Positions 18,435-25,477 of a stretch of DNA of 64,000 nt are shown in pieces. The notes beneath the pieces are model-generated. The model searched no databases. It was not told the DNA's origin and saw only the letters and a list, made by a program, of their open reading frames with translations. The stretch is from the NCBI RefSeq assembly GCF_029168335.1, contig NZ_JARGYC010000007.1, forward strand, positions 37,287 through 101,286, given 5' to 3'. This stretch comes from Psychromarinibacter sediminicola (lineage in GTDB: Bacteria; Pseudomonadota; Alphaproteobacteria; Rhodobacterales; Rhodobacteraceae). Position 1 is the first letter of the stretch. Each line of letters starts with the position of its first letter. The position numbers and the translations under genes are program-made.

Positions 18435-19113
18435 ATCGCCGCTCCTTGAAGAACCGGGCGATCATCTCGGCCAGGCGGGCCTTGTCCACCGGCCGGTCCA
18501 GTCCGTCCCGGGCCTGCTGCAGCCTCTCGGGCGGCACCACGCCCTGGCCGCGGAAGTCGATCAGCGCGCCCAGGAAATCGGCATCGAATTCGGGATGCGG
18601 CTGCAGCGAGAAGGCGTGCCGGTCATAGACCAGCCCGGCAAAGGGGCTGTGCGGGCCTGTGGCGACGACCTCCGCGTCGGCGGGCTTTGCCACCACCTGG
18701 TCCTGGTGCCAGGCATTGGCGTGGACCGTGCCGAGCGCGCCGAAGTCGTAGGGCTGCCGCCCGACGGTCCAGCCGCCGTCGTATTTCTCCACCCGGCCGC
18801 CGAGCGCCTGGGCCATGATCTGGTGGCCGAAACAGATCCCCACGACCGGCACGTCGGCGCCGTAGGCGTCGCGGATGAACTGCTCCAGCGGCGCGATCCA
18901 GGCGTGATCCTCGTAGGCGCCGTGGCGCGAGCCGGTGATCAGCCAGCCGTCGGCGGCGTGGATCGAGCCGGGCAGCACCATGTCGACGACGGGGTAGGTG
19001 TCGAAGGAAAAGCCGTGGCCGTCGAGCAGGCGCTCGAACATGGCGGGGTATTCCGGGTACGAGTCCAACAGCGTGTCGGGCAGGTGCCCGGTCTGCAGTA
19101 TTCCGATTTTCAT
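18427..19113 (-). CDS. Class I glutamine amidotransferase-like protein
   Basis: 228 residues. Nucleophile Cys94 in GICFGHQ and the His173/Glu175 pair in QPHPEFD complete the class I triad. The overall layout is GMP-synthase-amidotransferase-like, unlike classical PuuD (gamma-glutamyl-GABA hydrolase), but its position in front of puuA suggests a role in removing or transferring the gamma-glutamyl amide group. That role is inference. It is translationally close to puuA (8-bp overlap). Confidence 0.8.
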   Translation of the reverse strand: MKIGILQTGHLPDTLLDSYPEYPAMFERLLDGHGFSFDTYPVVDMVLPGSIHAADGWLITGSRHGAYEDHAWIAPLEQFIRDAYGADVPVVGICFGHQIMAQALGGRVEKYDGGWTVGRQPYDFGALGTVHANAWHQDQVVAKPADAEVVATGPHSPFAGLVYDRHAFSLQPHPEFDADFLGALIDFRGQGVVPPERLQQARDGLDRPVDKARLAEMIARFFKERRYA

Positions 19114-19172
19114 GAAGCACCCATGCGGTTTGCGCGAAGCGTATATGGGGGGCCGGAGGGCGGCAAGGGCCG

Positions 19173-19253
19173 CCGGAGTTTTTGAAAAACTCCGGGCCGG
19201 ATCGTTTGAAACGATCCGGTTCGTTTTCTTTCCAAGAAAACGGTTGCGGGCGG
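19173..19253. repeat. Three-hairpin cassette element, copy b
   Basis: Hairpin A: 11-bp arms (CCGGAGTTTTT, centre G) at 19173-19195. Hairpin B: 11-bp arms (CCGGATCGTTT, centre G) at 19197-19219. Hairpin C: 9-bp arms (CGTTTTCTT, loop TCC) at 19222-19242. Linkers are G, TT and a tail GTTGCGGGCGG. It sits directly against the stop of the permease gene that ends at 19255 and upstream of the amidotransferase. Confidence 0.85.
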
Positions 19254-19254
19254 C

Positions 19255-20061
19255 TCAGCGCAGGATCTGCGGCTTCAGGCGCATCCGCGGGCGCTGGTCC
19301 TGCGGCAGGTGCCGGTTCAACCGCCGGTTCACCAGGCCGAACAGCCCGATCAGCACCAGCGTCAGCAGCACGAAATAGAAGGCTACGATCGGATAAGGGA
19401 TGAAGGGGTTGAACGTCTTGTCCGCGAAATAGCTCGCGTAATACAGCGCGTCGCCCTTCTGCTGCCACGCCGGAAAGCCCGAGAAGAAGACCAGCGTCGT
19501 GGCGTGGAACAGAAAGATCGCCTCGTTGGTGTAGGACGGCCAGCCCAGCCGCAGCATCGTCGGAAAGATCACCCGCCTAAACTTCGTCCACCCGGTCATG
19601 CCGTAGGCCTCCGCCGCCTCCACGTCGCCCCTCGGCACTGAGCGCAGCGCGCCATGGAAGATCTCGCCCGAATAGGCCGCGGTGTTGAAGAACAGCACGA
19701 TCAGCGCGCCCAGCACGGCCGAGGTCAGCGGGTCGAAGACCGGCTGCCACTGCTTCAGCTTGAGAAACAGGAAATAGGCCAGGAAGAACTGGATGAAGAG
19801 CGGCGAGCCGCGAAACACGAAGATGAACCATTCCGCGGGCTTGCGGAACAGCGGATTTGCCGCCGCCTTGCCCACCGCCAGCGAGACCGCGAGGAAGAAG
19901 CCGAAGCCCAGCGCCAGCGCGCCGTAGTAGACGTTCCAGATCAGGCCGGAGCCGATCAGGGTGAATTGCTGGCAAAGCGTGAAATCCGACCGCGGCAGCA
20001 GCCGCTCGCCGAAGCCGAGCGAGCGGAAGGCATAATCCGCGACGGTCTCCCAGCAGCTCAT
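19255..20061 (-). CDS. Polar amino acid ABC transporter permease (second)
   Basis: 268 residues. HisM/GlnP-type permease with about five or six transmembrane helices and the EAA loop A-x-A-Y-G-M-T-G-W (in VEAAEAYGMTGWTKF) that docks the ATPase. Its ATG overlaps the stop of the first permease (ATGA), so the pair is translationally coupled and should form a heterodimeric channel. Context suggests import of a basic amino acid, polyamine or related compound. The C-terminus abuts the three-hairpin element. Confidence 0.9.
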   Translation of the reverse strand: MSCWETVADYAFRSLGFGERLLPRSDFTLCQQFTLIGSGLIWNVYYGALALGFGFFLAVSLAVGKAAANPLFRKPAEWFIFVFRGSPLFIQFFLAYFLFLKLKQWQPVFDPLTSAVLGALIVLFFNTAAYSGEIFHGALRSVPRGDVEAAEAYGMTGWTKFRRVIFPTMLRLGWPSYTNEAIFLFHATTLVFFSGFPAWQQKGDALYYASYFADKTFNPFIPYPIVAFYFVLLTLVLIGLFGLVNRRLNRHLPQDQRPRMRLKPQILR

Positions 20062-20939
20062 GCCGCCTTCCCCTGCTTGACGCCGCCGAGGGTCGCCTGC
20101 CCGTGGCTCAGCCGCTCGGTCAGCCGCCCCAGCACGATCTCGGACAGCCGGGTGAAGGCCAGGTAGAAGACCAGCAGCGCCAGGAAGTACCACAGCCGCC
20201 AGTCGCCATGCGGATAGTCGGTGAAGCGCGGATTGGCCGAGCCGCCCAGCTCGCGCGCCCAGTAGACGATGTCCTCGACGCCCAGCAGGAACAGAAGCGG
20301 CGTCGCCTTGATCAGGATCATCCACAGGTTCGACAGGCCGGGCAGGGCATAGATCCACATCTGCGGAACCAGAATCCGCCAGAACGCCTGGCGCGGGGTC
20401 ATGCCATAGGCTTCCGCCGTCTCGATCTGCGCCCGCGGGACCGCGCGCATCGCGCCGAACAGGACATTTGCGGCGAAGGCGCCAAAGACGATGCCGAAGG
20501 TGAAGATGGCGAGCGAGGCGTTGTAGACCTCGTGCCAGACCTGCGGCGCGGCGGACAGCGGCAGCTTCGCCTGCGCGCAGACGATGAAATCGCTGCCCTG
20601 CCGGATCGGCTGATCCCAGTCGGGGCATTTCCACTTGTGCCGCAGCCATTCCAGCGCCTGGTCCAGCGCGATCACGAAGAACATGAAATAGACGATGTCG
20701 GGCACGCCCCGCACCATCGCGATATAGAGCTTGCCGACCCAGCGCAGCGGCGCGATGCGCGACCGCGCCGCGATGGCGCCGCCGAAGCCGAAGGCCAGCG
20801 CGACGGGCGCGGTGATGAACAGAAGGATCAGCACCGTCCCGAACGACTGGTAGAACAGGAACTGCTTGCCCGTCGTCAGGTAGCAGGACAGCCAGACGAG
20901 GCCGTCGAGCGTGGAGGGGTCTTCGCAGTAGCTGAACAT
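20058..20939 (-). CDS. Polar amino acid ABC transporter permease (first)
   Basis: 293 residues. HisQ/GlnP-type permease; several transmembrane helices, RGVPDI near residue 95, and the EAA loop ETAEAYGMTPRQAFWRI. It is longer than usual because of a Cys-containing insertion (about residues 115-145) between helices. Together with the next permease, the binding protein and the ATPase it makes a complete importer. A 218-bp hairpin-bearing gap separates it from the binding protein gene. Confidence 0.9.
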   Translation of the reverse strand: MFSYCEDPSTLDGLVWLSCYLTTGKQFLFYQSFGTVLILLFITAPVALAFGFGGAIAARSRIAPLRWVGKLYIAMVRGVPDIVYFMFFVIALDQALEWLRHKWKCPDWDQPIRQGSDFIVCAQAKLPLSAAPQVWHEVYNASLAIFTFGIVFGAFAANVLFGAMRAVPRAQIETAEAYGMTPRQAFWRILVPQMWIYALPGLSNLWMILIKATPLLFLLGVEDIVYWARELGGSANPRFTDYPHGDWRLWYFLALLVFYLAFTRLSEIVLGRLTERLSHGQATLGGVKQGKAA

Positions 20940-20971
20940 CGGCGTCCGTTCATATCCCGAAGGGCTGCGCG

Positions 20972-21022
20972 GGCGGCAGCGCGGTCTGCCGCCGCCCTGA
21001 GCCTCCCCCTGGCCGGGGGAGG
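20972..21022 (-). promoter_or_regulatory. Two intercistronic hairpins between binding protein and permease genes
   Basis: Hairpin 1 pairs GGCGGCAG with CTGCCGCC (20972-20993). Hairpin 2 pairs CCTCCCCC with GGGGGAGG around a five-base loop (21002-21022). In ABC import operons such structures often protect or terminate the transcript after the binding protein gene, so that it is expressed above the permeases. That role is inferred. Confidence 0.5.
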
Positions 21023-21157
21023 GAAGAAGCTATGCCGTCGGTTCCGCGCCGGACCCGCTGTCGAATGGGGTCCGGCCGGTTCGGCATGGCCGCCGTTATC
21101 GCCGGATCCGCCCGGCCTCTGCCAGGCGGGGCCGGGGCGGCATCCGGCGCGTCCGGA

Positions 21158-21874
21158 TCAGAAGGTCGAGGCGACCTCCCATTTCTCGATCAGCGCGTTC
21201 AGCGAGCCGTCGTCCTTCATCGACTGGATCGCCGCATCGAACGTCTCCAGCAGCTCGTCGTCGCTTTCGCGCAGGCCCATGCCGACGCCGCCGCCGATCT
21301 GCTCCTCGCGCTCCAGCAGCATCAGGTCGTCGTTCTCGGCCGCGGCCGCCGCCAGGTAGGACTTGTCGGCCAGGACCGCATCGGCCTCGCCGTTGCGCAC
21401 CGCCGCGATGGTCTCCTCGGGCGTCGGGAATTCCACGAGCGTCCAGCCCTGCTCGGCCACGAAGGCGGCCTGGATGGTGTTGGTCTGTGCCGCGATCACG
21501 GCATTCTCGACATCCACGTCCATCGACAGCGCGAGATAGGAGGACGGGTCCGGCGGCGTGTAGGCCTGGGTGAAGTCGATCACCTCGTCGCGCTCGTCGG
21601 TGATCGACATGCCGGCGATGATGGTGTCGTAGTTGCCCGAGACGAGATTGGGGATGATCGAATCCCACTCGTTGGTCACCCATTCGCATTCCAGCTCGGC
21701 GCGGGCGCACAGCTCGTCGCCCAGCTCGCGCTCGAAGCCGTCGACCTCGCCGTCGTCGTTGATGAAGTTCCACGGAGGATAGGCGCCCTCGGTGCCCATC
21801 CGCACGACGTCCTGCGCCATCCCCATGCCGGCCGTGACGGCCAGCGCGGCGGCGGAGATCAGTAGCTTTTTCAT
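21158..21874 (-). CDS. Periplasmic polar amino acid-binding protein
   Basis: 238 residues with a Sec signal peptide (MKKLL, hydrophobic core, AQ cleavage near residue 21). SBP family 3 fold: GTEGAYPPWNF at the start of the mature domain and the DGFERELGDELCAR and GMSITDERDEVIDFT segments match lysine/arginine/ornithine- and histidine-binding proteins. Ligand is not decided; the puu neighbours suggest an amine or a basic amino acid. It follows the ATPase gene by 30 bases. Confidence 0.9.
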   Translation of the reverse strand: MKKLLISAAALAVTAGMGMAQDVVRMGTEGAYPPWNFINDDGEVDGFERELGDELCARAELECEWVTNEWDSIIPNLVSGNYDTIIAGMSITDERDEVIDFTQAYTPPDPSSYLALSMDVDVENAVIAAQTNTIQAAFVAEQGWTLVEFPTPEETIAAVRNGEADAVLADKSYLAAAAAENDDLMLLEREEQIGGGVGMGLRESDDELLETFDAAIQSMKDDGSLNALIEKWEVASTF

Positions 21875-21904
21875 GGCTTTGCTCCCTGTTGTTGATCCGT
21901 TTTC

Positions 21905-22708
21905 TCAGGCGGCCCGGGAGGCCGACAGGAACTGTTGCAGACGCGCGGTCTGCGGGGTGTCGAAGACGGCCTCTGGCGGGCCTTCTTCCTCGATCCGGCC
22001 CTGGTGCAGGAACAGCACGTGGTCGCTGACGTCATGGGCCAGACGCATGTCGTGGGTCACCAGCAGCATCGTGCGGCCCTCCTCGGCCAGCGCCTTGATG
22101 ACCTTGACGACTTCCTGCTCCAGCTCGGGGTCGAGCGCGGAGGTCGGCTCGTCGAACAACAGCGCGCGCGGCTCCATGCACAGCGCCCGTGCGATGGCGG
22201 CGCGCTGCTGCTGGCCGCCCGAAAGCTGCGCCGGCCAGGCGTCGCACTTGTCGCCGATTCCGACCTTGTCGAGATAGCCGCGCGCCGCCGCCTCCACCTC
22301 GGCGCGGTCGCGGCCCAGCACCGTGACCGGCGCCTCCATCACGTTCTGCAAGATGGTCATATGCGCCCACAGATTGAACTGCTGGAACACCATGGCCAGG
22401 TTGGTGCGGATGCGCAGCACCTGCGCCCGGTCGGCCGGCTGCCGGGCCGGCCCCGTGCCCTTCCAGCGGATCGGCTCGCCCTCGAACCGGATCTCGCCCT
22501 GCTGGCTGTCCTCCAGCAGGTTGCAGCAGCGCAGCAGCGTCGACTTGCCGGATCCGGACGATCCGATCAGCGATATGACGTGGCCCCGCGGTGCCGCCAT
22601 GCTCACACCTTTCAGCACCTCCAGCGAGCCGAAGCTCTTGTGCAGGTCGCTGATTTCTATGACCGGCGGCGTGTCTGTCACGCGGGCCTTGTCCCCCACT
22701 TCTCGCAT
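21905..22708 (-). CDS. Polar amino acid ABC transporter ATP-binding protein
   Basis: 267 residues from the ATG; a GTG ten codons in, after a GGGGGA stretch, is an alternative start giving MTDTPPVIEI. HisP/GlnQ-type ATPase: Walker A GSSGSGKST, Q-loop VFQQFNLW, signature LSGGQQQR, Walker B LLFDEPTSALD. First gene of the reverse importer operon (ATPase, binding protein, two permeases), which runs on toward the amidotransferase and puu genes. The promoter should lie in the AT-richer stretch at about 22710-22780. Confidence 0.93.
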   Translation of the reverse strand: MREVGDKARVTDTPPVIEISDLHKSFGSLEVLKGVSMAAPRGHVISLIGSSGSGKSTLLRCCNLLEDSQQGEIRFEGEPIRWKGTGPARQPADRAQVLRIRTNLAMVFQQFNLWAHMTILQNVMEAPVTVLGRDRAEVEAAARGYLDKVGIGDKCDAWPAQLSGGQQQRAAIARALCMEPRALLFDEPTSALDPELEQEVVKVIKALAEEGRTMLLVTHDMRLAHDVSDHVLFLHQGRIEEEGPPEAVFDTPQTARLQQFLSASRAA

Positions 22709-22782
22709 TCAGGGAAGTAGGGCAAAAAACATAAGCAATTGCAACGATCAAAGGCGGTGTGACGTAACGGGACGGTGGCGGG

Positions 22783-23574
22783 TCAGGCGATTTTCCGGGC
22801 GGTTGCCCGCGGAAAGGGCGGCGTGGGGATCGCGTGATAGGCCGCGGCGCCGATCGCGCAGAGCCCGTGCAGGTCCAGCACGGCGCGGTCATCCTCCGGC
22901 AGGGCGGCGATGGCCTGCGCCACGGCGGCGCGCATGGCGTCGGGGCTGCGGCCGGCGGCGGTGATCAGAGGCAGGCCGGGCGTCGGCGCGGTGCGGCCCA
23001 CGTCGCGCAGCGCGTCCGCCACCGCGTCCCAGCGGCGGATCATCCGCCAGGTCTGGGCGTCGATGCAGGCGATGTCGGCACGGCCCTCCGCCACCGCCTC
23101 GGCCGAGACGCGATGCGCCCCGGTCAGCAGGATGTCGGTGAATGCGTGCCCCAGCCCGGCCATGTGCGTCTGCGGCGCGGCCCAGCCGGATTGCGAATTG
23201 CGGCTGTTGCAGGCCAGCCGCATCGCCGGCCAGTCCGCCGGGTCGTCGCGCGCGTCGTCGGCGCGGATCACGAAGACCGAGTTGTAGTGCCCCGGCGGGC
23301 AGCCGGGCAGGCCGTAGTCGGGCGTGCCGATCAGCGTGACCCGTCCGCGCAGACGGTCGCGGAACGGCAGACCGCAAGTCTGGGACAGGACGAGATCCGG
23401 CGCCGTCCAGTGCGCCCAGAGATCCGCGGGCTGCGACAGGCGCTCGGGCAGGGGCCGGCAGCCTGCCGGCGCCGCGCGCCAGATCTCCAGCAGACCGGCG
23501 CGGATCGCATCCCAGAGACGCGCGTGCGCCCCCCGCGTTTCCGGGCGGTCGTACATCGGCAGCGCCGCGGTCAT
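22783..23574 (-). CDS. PhnD-like periplasmic-binding-fold protein without signal peptide
   Basis: 263 residues. Resembles phosphate/phosphite/phosphonate-binding proteins of the PhnD family: MYDRPET start, LSQTCGLPFR, GTPDYGLPGCPPGHYNS and CNSRNSQSGW. No Sec signal or lipobox is visible, so it is probably cytoplasmic or not exported as a binding protein. No phn transport genes are nearby. Its ATG overlaps the stop of the TerB-like gene (ATGA). Confidence 0.72.
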   Translation of the reverse strand: MTAALPMYDRPETRGAHARLWDAIRAGLLEIWRAAPAGCRPLPERLSQPADLWAHWTAPDLVLSQTCGLPFRDRLRGRVTLIGTPDYGLPGCPPGHYNSVFVIRADDARDDPADWPAMRLACNSRNSQSGWAAPQTHMAGLGHAFTDILLTGAHRVSAEAVAEGRADIACIDAQTWRMIRRWDAVADALRDVGRTAPTPGLPLITAAGRSPDAMRAAVAQAIAALPEDDRAVLDLHGLCAIGAAAYHAIPTPPFPRATARKIA

Positions 23575-24014
23575 GCCTGCCGCGATTCCACCCGCTGCCG
23601 GGCCAGCGCGCTGTCGCGGTCGTTCACGCCAAGGAGGTTGGCGATCAGGCGCAGAAGCCCCGTCTCCTCCTCGTCGCGATGCCCGTCGGCCAGGACCACG
23701 GACCACAGCGCCTCGATCACGCCCTCGCGCTCTTCGTAATCGACGGCGTCCTTGATCGCGCGGGTGAAGCGCACGGTGTCCGGCGCCTCGGATTCCAGCT
23801 GTTCCGCCTCGGCGCGCAGCTTCGGCGCCTCGAAGGGCGACAGCGTGTAGCGCGCGGCGAGGATCCGGTCGATCAGCTCCGCCTCCGCCGCGGCATAGTC
23901 GCCGTCCGACCGGGCGACCCGCACCAGAAGCGCGGCCAGCGCCCGGCGGGCGTCGGTTTCGGGAAGGGGCGGCGGGTCGGGCTGCGTCAGCCGCTTGAGG
24001 AGGTCTGCGAACAT
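23571..24014 (-). CDS. TerB-like tellurite resistance family protein
   Basis: 147 residues, all helical. TerB/DUF533-type fold with two acidic repeats: ARSDGDYAAAEAELI near 50 and VLADGHRDEEETGLLRLIANLLG near 120. Many stand-alone members have unknown roles, and no other ter genes are present, so tellurite resistance should not be assumed. The Met at 24014 begins the conserved MFADLLKRL; an upstream start at 24068 would add 18 non-conserved residues. Confidence 0.75.
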   Translation of the reverse strand: MFADLLKRLTQPDPPPLPETDARRALAALLVRVARSDGDYAAAEAELIDRILAARYTLSPFEAPKLRAEAEQLESEAPDTVRFTRAIKDAVDYEEREGVIEALWSVVLADGHRDEEETGLLRLIANLLGVNDRDSALARQRVESRQA

Positions 24015-24073
24015 GCCGCCAGATATAAGCCCGTCCGCGCCCGGCGGAAAGGCCAATGCCAAGGTCACGTCTG

Positions 24074-24106
24074 CGCGAACAATCCGGCGGTTACGCGAAC
24101 AATCCG
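24074..24106 (-). promoter_or_regulatory. Direct 13-bp repeat upstream of the terB-like gene
   Basis: CGCGAACAATCCG occurs at 24074-24086 and 24094-24106, 20 bp apart start to start (two helical turns), 60-92 bases upstream of the terB-like start. The spacing suits binding of two protomers on one DNA face. No known box was recognised. Confidence 0.4.
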
Positions 24107-24129
24107 CCGGGCCGGGCGCGATTGTGCAC

Positions 24130-24615
24130 CTAGCGGTGCGTCATCCGAATCGACATCTTCTGAAGCGCGTCGGTATCCTTCTTCGACAGGATCTCGATTC
24201 CGGCAGTCATCACGTCAAGTTCTTCGAAAAGCTGCGCGATTTCGTCGATCTCCACATCCAGGAAGTCGCGGTCGCTCCGCGCGAAGCCGGCGATCGAGCG
24301 CGCCCGGTCGTTGTGGATCGACACGGTGAAACCGTAGTTCAGACCGTAGAGCCGGGCCTGTTCCATCACCCCCGACCGGTCGCCCACGGCGAGGTCGCGC
24401 CAGCGAATAAATCCAGTGTTTTCAAAGGCCCAGTGGACGGCGGGGTCGCGAATCACGAAGCCGTTTCGGGAATAGGCCTCCATCCAGTTTTCGGGGAAGG
24501 TCTGGAACAGGAACGTGGGCGCGTTGTATCGAATGTGGAGCGCGATCGCGAAGCCCAGAGGACAGCGATCGTCCAAATCCGAGAGAATGCCTGCCACGCT
24601 CGCTCTTTTGTCCAC
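24130..24615 (-). CDS. LuxR-type autoinducer-binding domain protein lacking the DNA-binding domain
   Basis: 161 residues, GTG start. The acyl-homoserine lactone pocket residues of LuxR proteins are all in place: Trp44, Tyr48, Asp57-Pro58, Trp72 and Gly95. The C-terminus (LSKKDTDALQKM) aligns with the first helix of the LuxR HTH and then stops, so the recognition helix is missing. Over residues 41-100 about 23 of 60 positions match the neighbouring full-length LuxR without gaps. It can probably bind a ligand and dimerise but not bind DNA. By analogy with TrlR, a truncated TraR in Agrobacterium, it may block the full-length regulator; that is inference. Confidence 0.85.
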   Translation of the reverse strand: MDKRASVAGILSDLDDRCPLGFAIALHIRYNAPTFLFQTFPENWMEAYSRNGFVIRDPAVHWAFENTGFIRWRDLAVGDRSGVMEQARLYGLNYGFTVSIHNDRARSIAGFARSDRDFLDVEIDEIAQLFEELDVMTAGIEILSKKDTDALQKMSIRMTHR

Positions 24616-24709
24616 GGTTTCGATCCGAACTCTCTATAAAGTTGCGTCGTTAGCCAAGTTTGGCGTATCGTCCCTTCAGAAGATAACACCACGATTCCTA
24701 AGTCAGTTA

Positions 24710-24727
24710 GCATAAAATCGCACGAAA
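24710..24727 (+). promoter_or_regulatory. Motif shared with the luxI promoter, copy at luxR
   Basis: GCATAAAATCGCACGAAA, matching the luxI upstream site at 15 of 18 positions. It ends 18 bases before the luxR start, overlapping the leader, and also lies in the divergent control region of the truncated luxR. Confidence 0.5.
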
Positions 24728-24745
24728 CGAAAAAGGGCGCGACAT

Positions 24746-25366
24746 ATGGGCATGAATATGGGGTTCGAAGTCGACACGGACCTGTTCGCGGCGTTGTCGC
24801 CGGCGGGCCATTTTCTGGCGCTCCGCATCGGATTCGCGTTCCCGATTTTCGAGCAGAACCTCCTGCCCGCCGACTGGGTGGAGTGCTATGGCACCCACGG
24901 CTATGTGCTGGCCGACCCTGTGATGAACTGGCTCTACGCCTCCACCGGCGCCGTGCGCTGGAGCGAGATCGACATTCCCGATCATCGCGGCGTTCTGGAC
25001 CACGCGGCGGAGTACGGGCTGGCCTATGGCGTCGCCGTCTGCTGCCGGGACGCGGGCGCGCAGGGGCAGCGCAGCTTCGGCTCGTTTGCCCGGTCGGATC
25101 GCGAATTCGAGGACGGTGAAATCGCCGCGCTCCAGCAGACTCTGCAGAGCCTGCATGATTCGCTGGTGCCGCCCAGAAACCTCACCCGAGCCGAACTCGA
25201 AGCGCTCGGAATGGTCAAGAACGGTCTGCTGATGAAGGAAATCGCAGACTTACTTAGCGTAAGCGAGGGGGCCGTCAAACAGCGCCTCAAGAACGCAAAA
25301 TCGAAGCTAAACGCTAAGACTAGTACCCATGCGGCCACCATGGCCACAAGTTATGGTTTGATATAG
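24746..25366 (+). CDS. LuxR-family quorum-sensing transcriptional regulator
   Basis: 206 residues; further in-frame Met codons lie at 24752 and 24758. The N-terminal autoinducer-binding domain has Trp44, Tyr48, Asp57-Pro58, Trp72 and Gly95 at the same positions as the truncated paralogue. The C-terminal HTH (LTRAELEALGMV...KEIADLLSVSEGAVKQRLKNAKSKL, about 146-189) is complete. It should bind an acyl-homoserine lactone made by the adjacent LuxI. The gene, especially its HTH end, is AT-richer than its surroundings. A polar tail of about 17 residues follows the HTH. Confidence 0.92.
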   Translation: MGMNMGFEVDTDLFAALSPAGHFLALRIGFAFPIFEQNLLPADWVECYGTHGYVLADPVMNWLYASTGAVRWSEIDIPDHRGVLDHAAEYGLAYGVAVCCRDAGAQGQRSFGSFARSDREFEDGEIAALQQTLQSLHDSLVPPRNLTRAELEALGMVKNGLLMKEIADLLSVSEGAVKQRLKNAKSKLNAKTSTHAATMATSYGLI

Positions 25367-25391
25367 CACCGTTGCCCGTTTCGCTAAGGTT

Positions 25392-25409
25392 GCGTAAAAT
25401 CTTACGAAA
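25392..25409 (+). promoter_or_regulatory. Candidate LuxR operator upstream of luxI
   Basis: GCGTAAAATCTTACGAAA, which contains the perfect inverted repeat CGTAA-AATC-TTACG. It is 68 bases upstream of the luxI start and repeats a motif at luxR. It does not look like the classical 20-bp lux box, so its assignment rests on position and duplication. Confidence 0.5.
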
Positions 25410-25451
25410 TTGGTGAATGGTCATTAACAAGCGAAGCCGGACCCGCTTTAA

Positions 25452-25474
25452 TCACTCTCCATAGAGGAGAGTGA
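25452..25474 (+). promoter_or_regulatory. Hairpin covering the luxI Shine-Dalgarno sequence
   Basis: TCACTCTCC and GGAGAGTGA form a perfect 9-bp stem around the loop ATAGA. The 3' arm holds the GGAGAG ribosome-binding site, three bases before the luxI ATG. If it forms in the mRNA, translation would be blocked until it is opened by heat, a small RNA or a protein. Confidence 0.65.
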
Positions 25475-25477
25475 CCC

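Noticed and set aside
23571..24014. Tellurite-resistance operon
   Set aside because: Only a TerB-like single-domain protein is present; terZ, terC, terD and terE are absent, so the name describes the fold only.
24710..24727. Canonical 20-bp lux box at luxR
   Set aside because: The sequence lacks the ACCTGT...ACAGGT pattern; it is kept only as a shared motif with the luxI upstream region.
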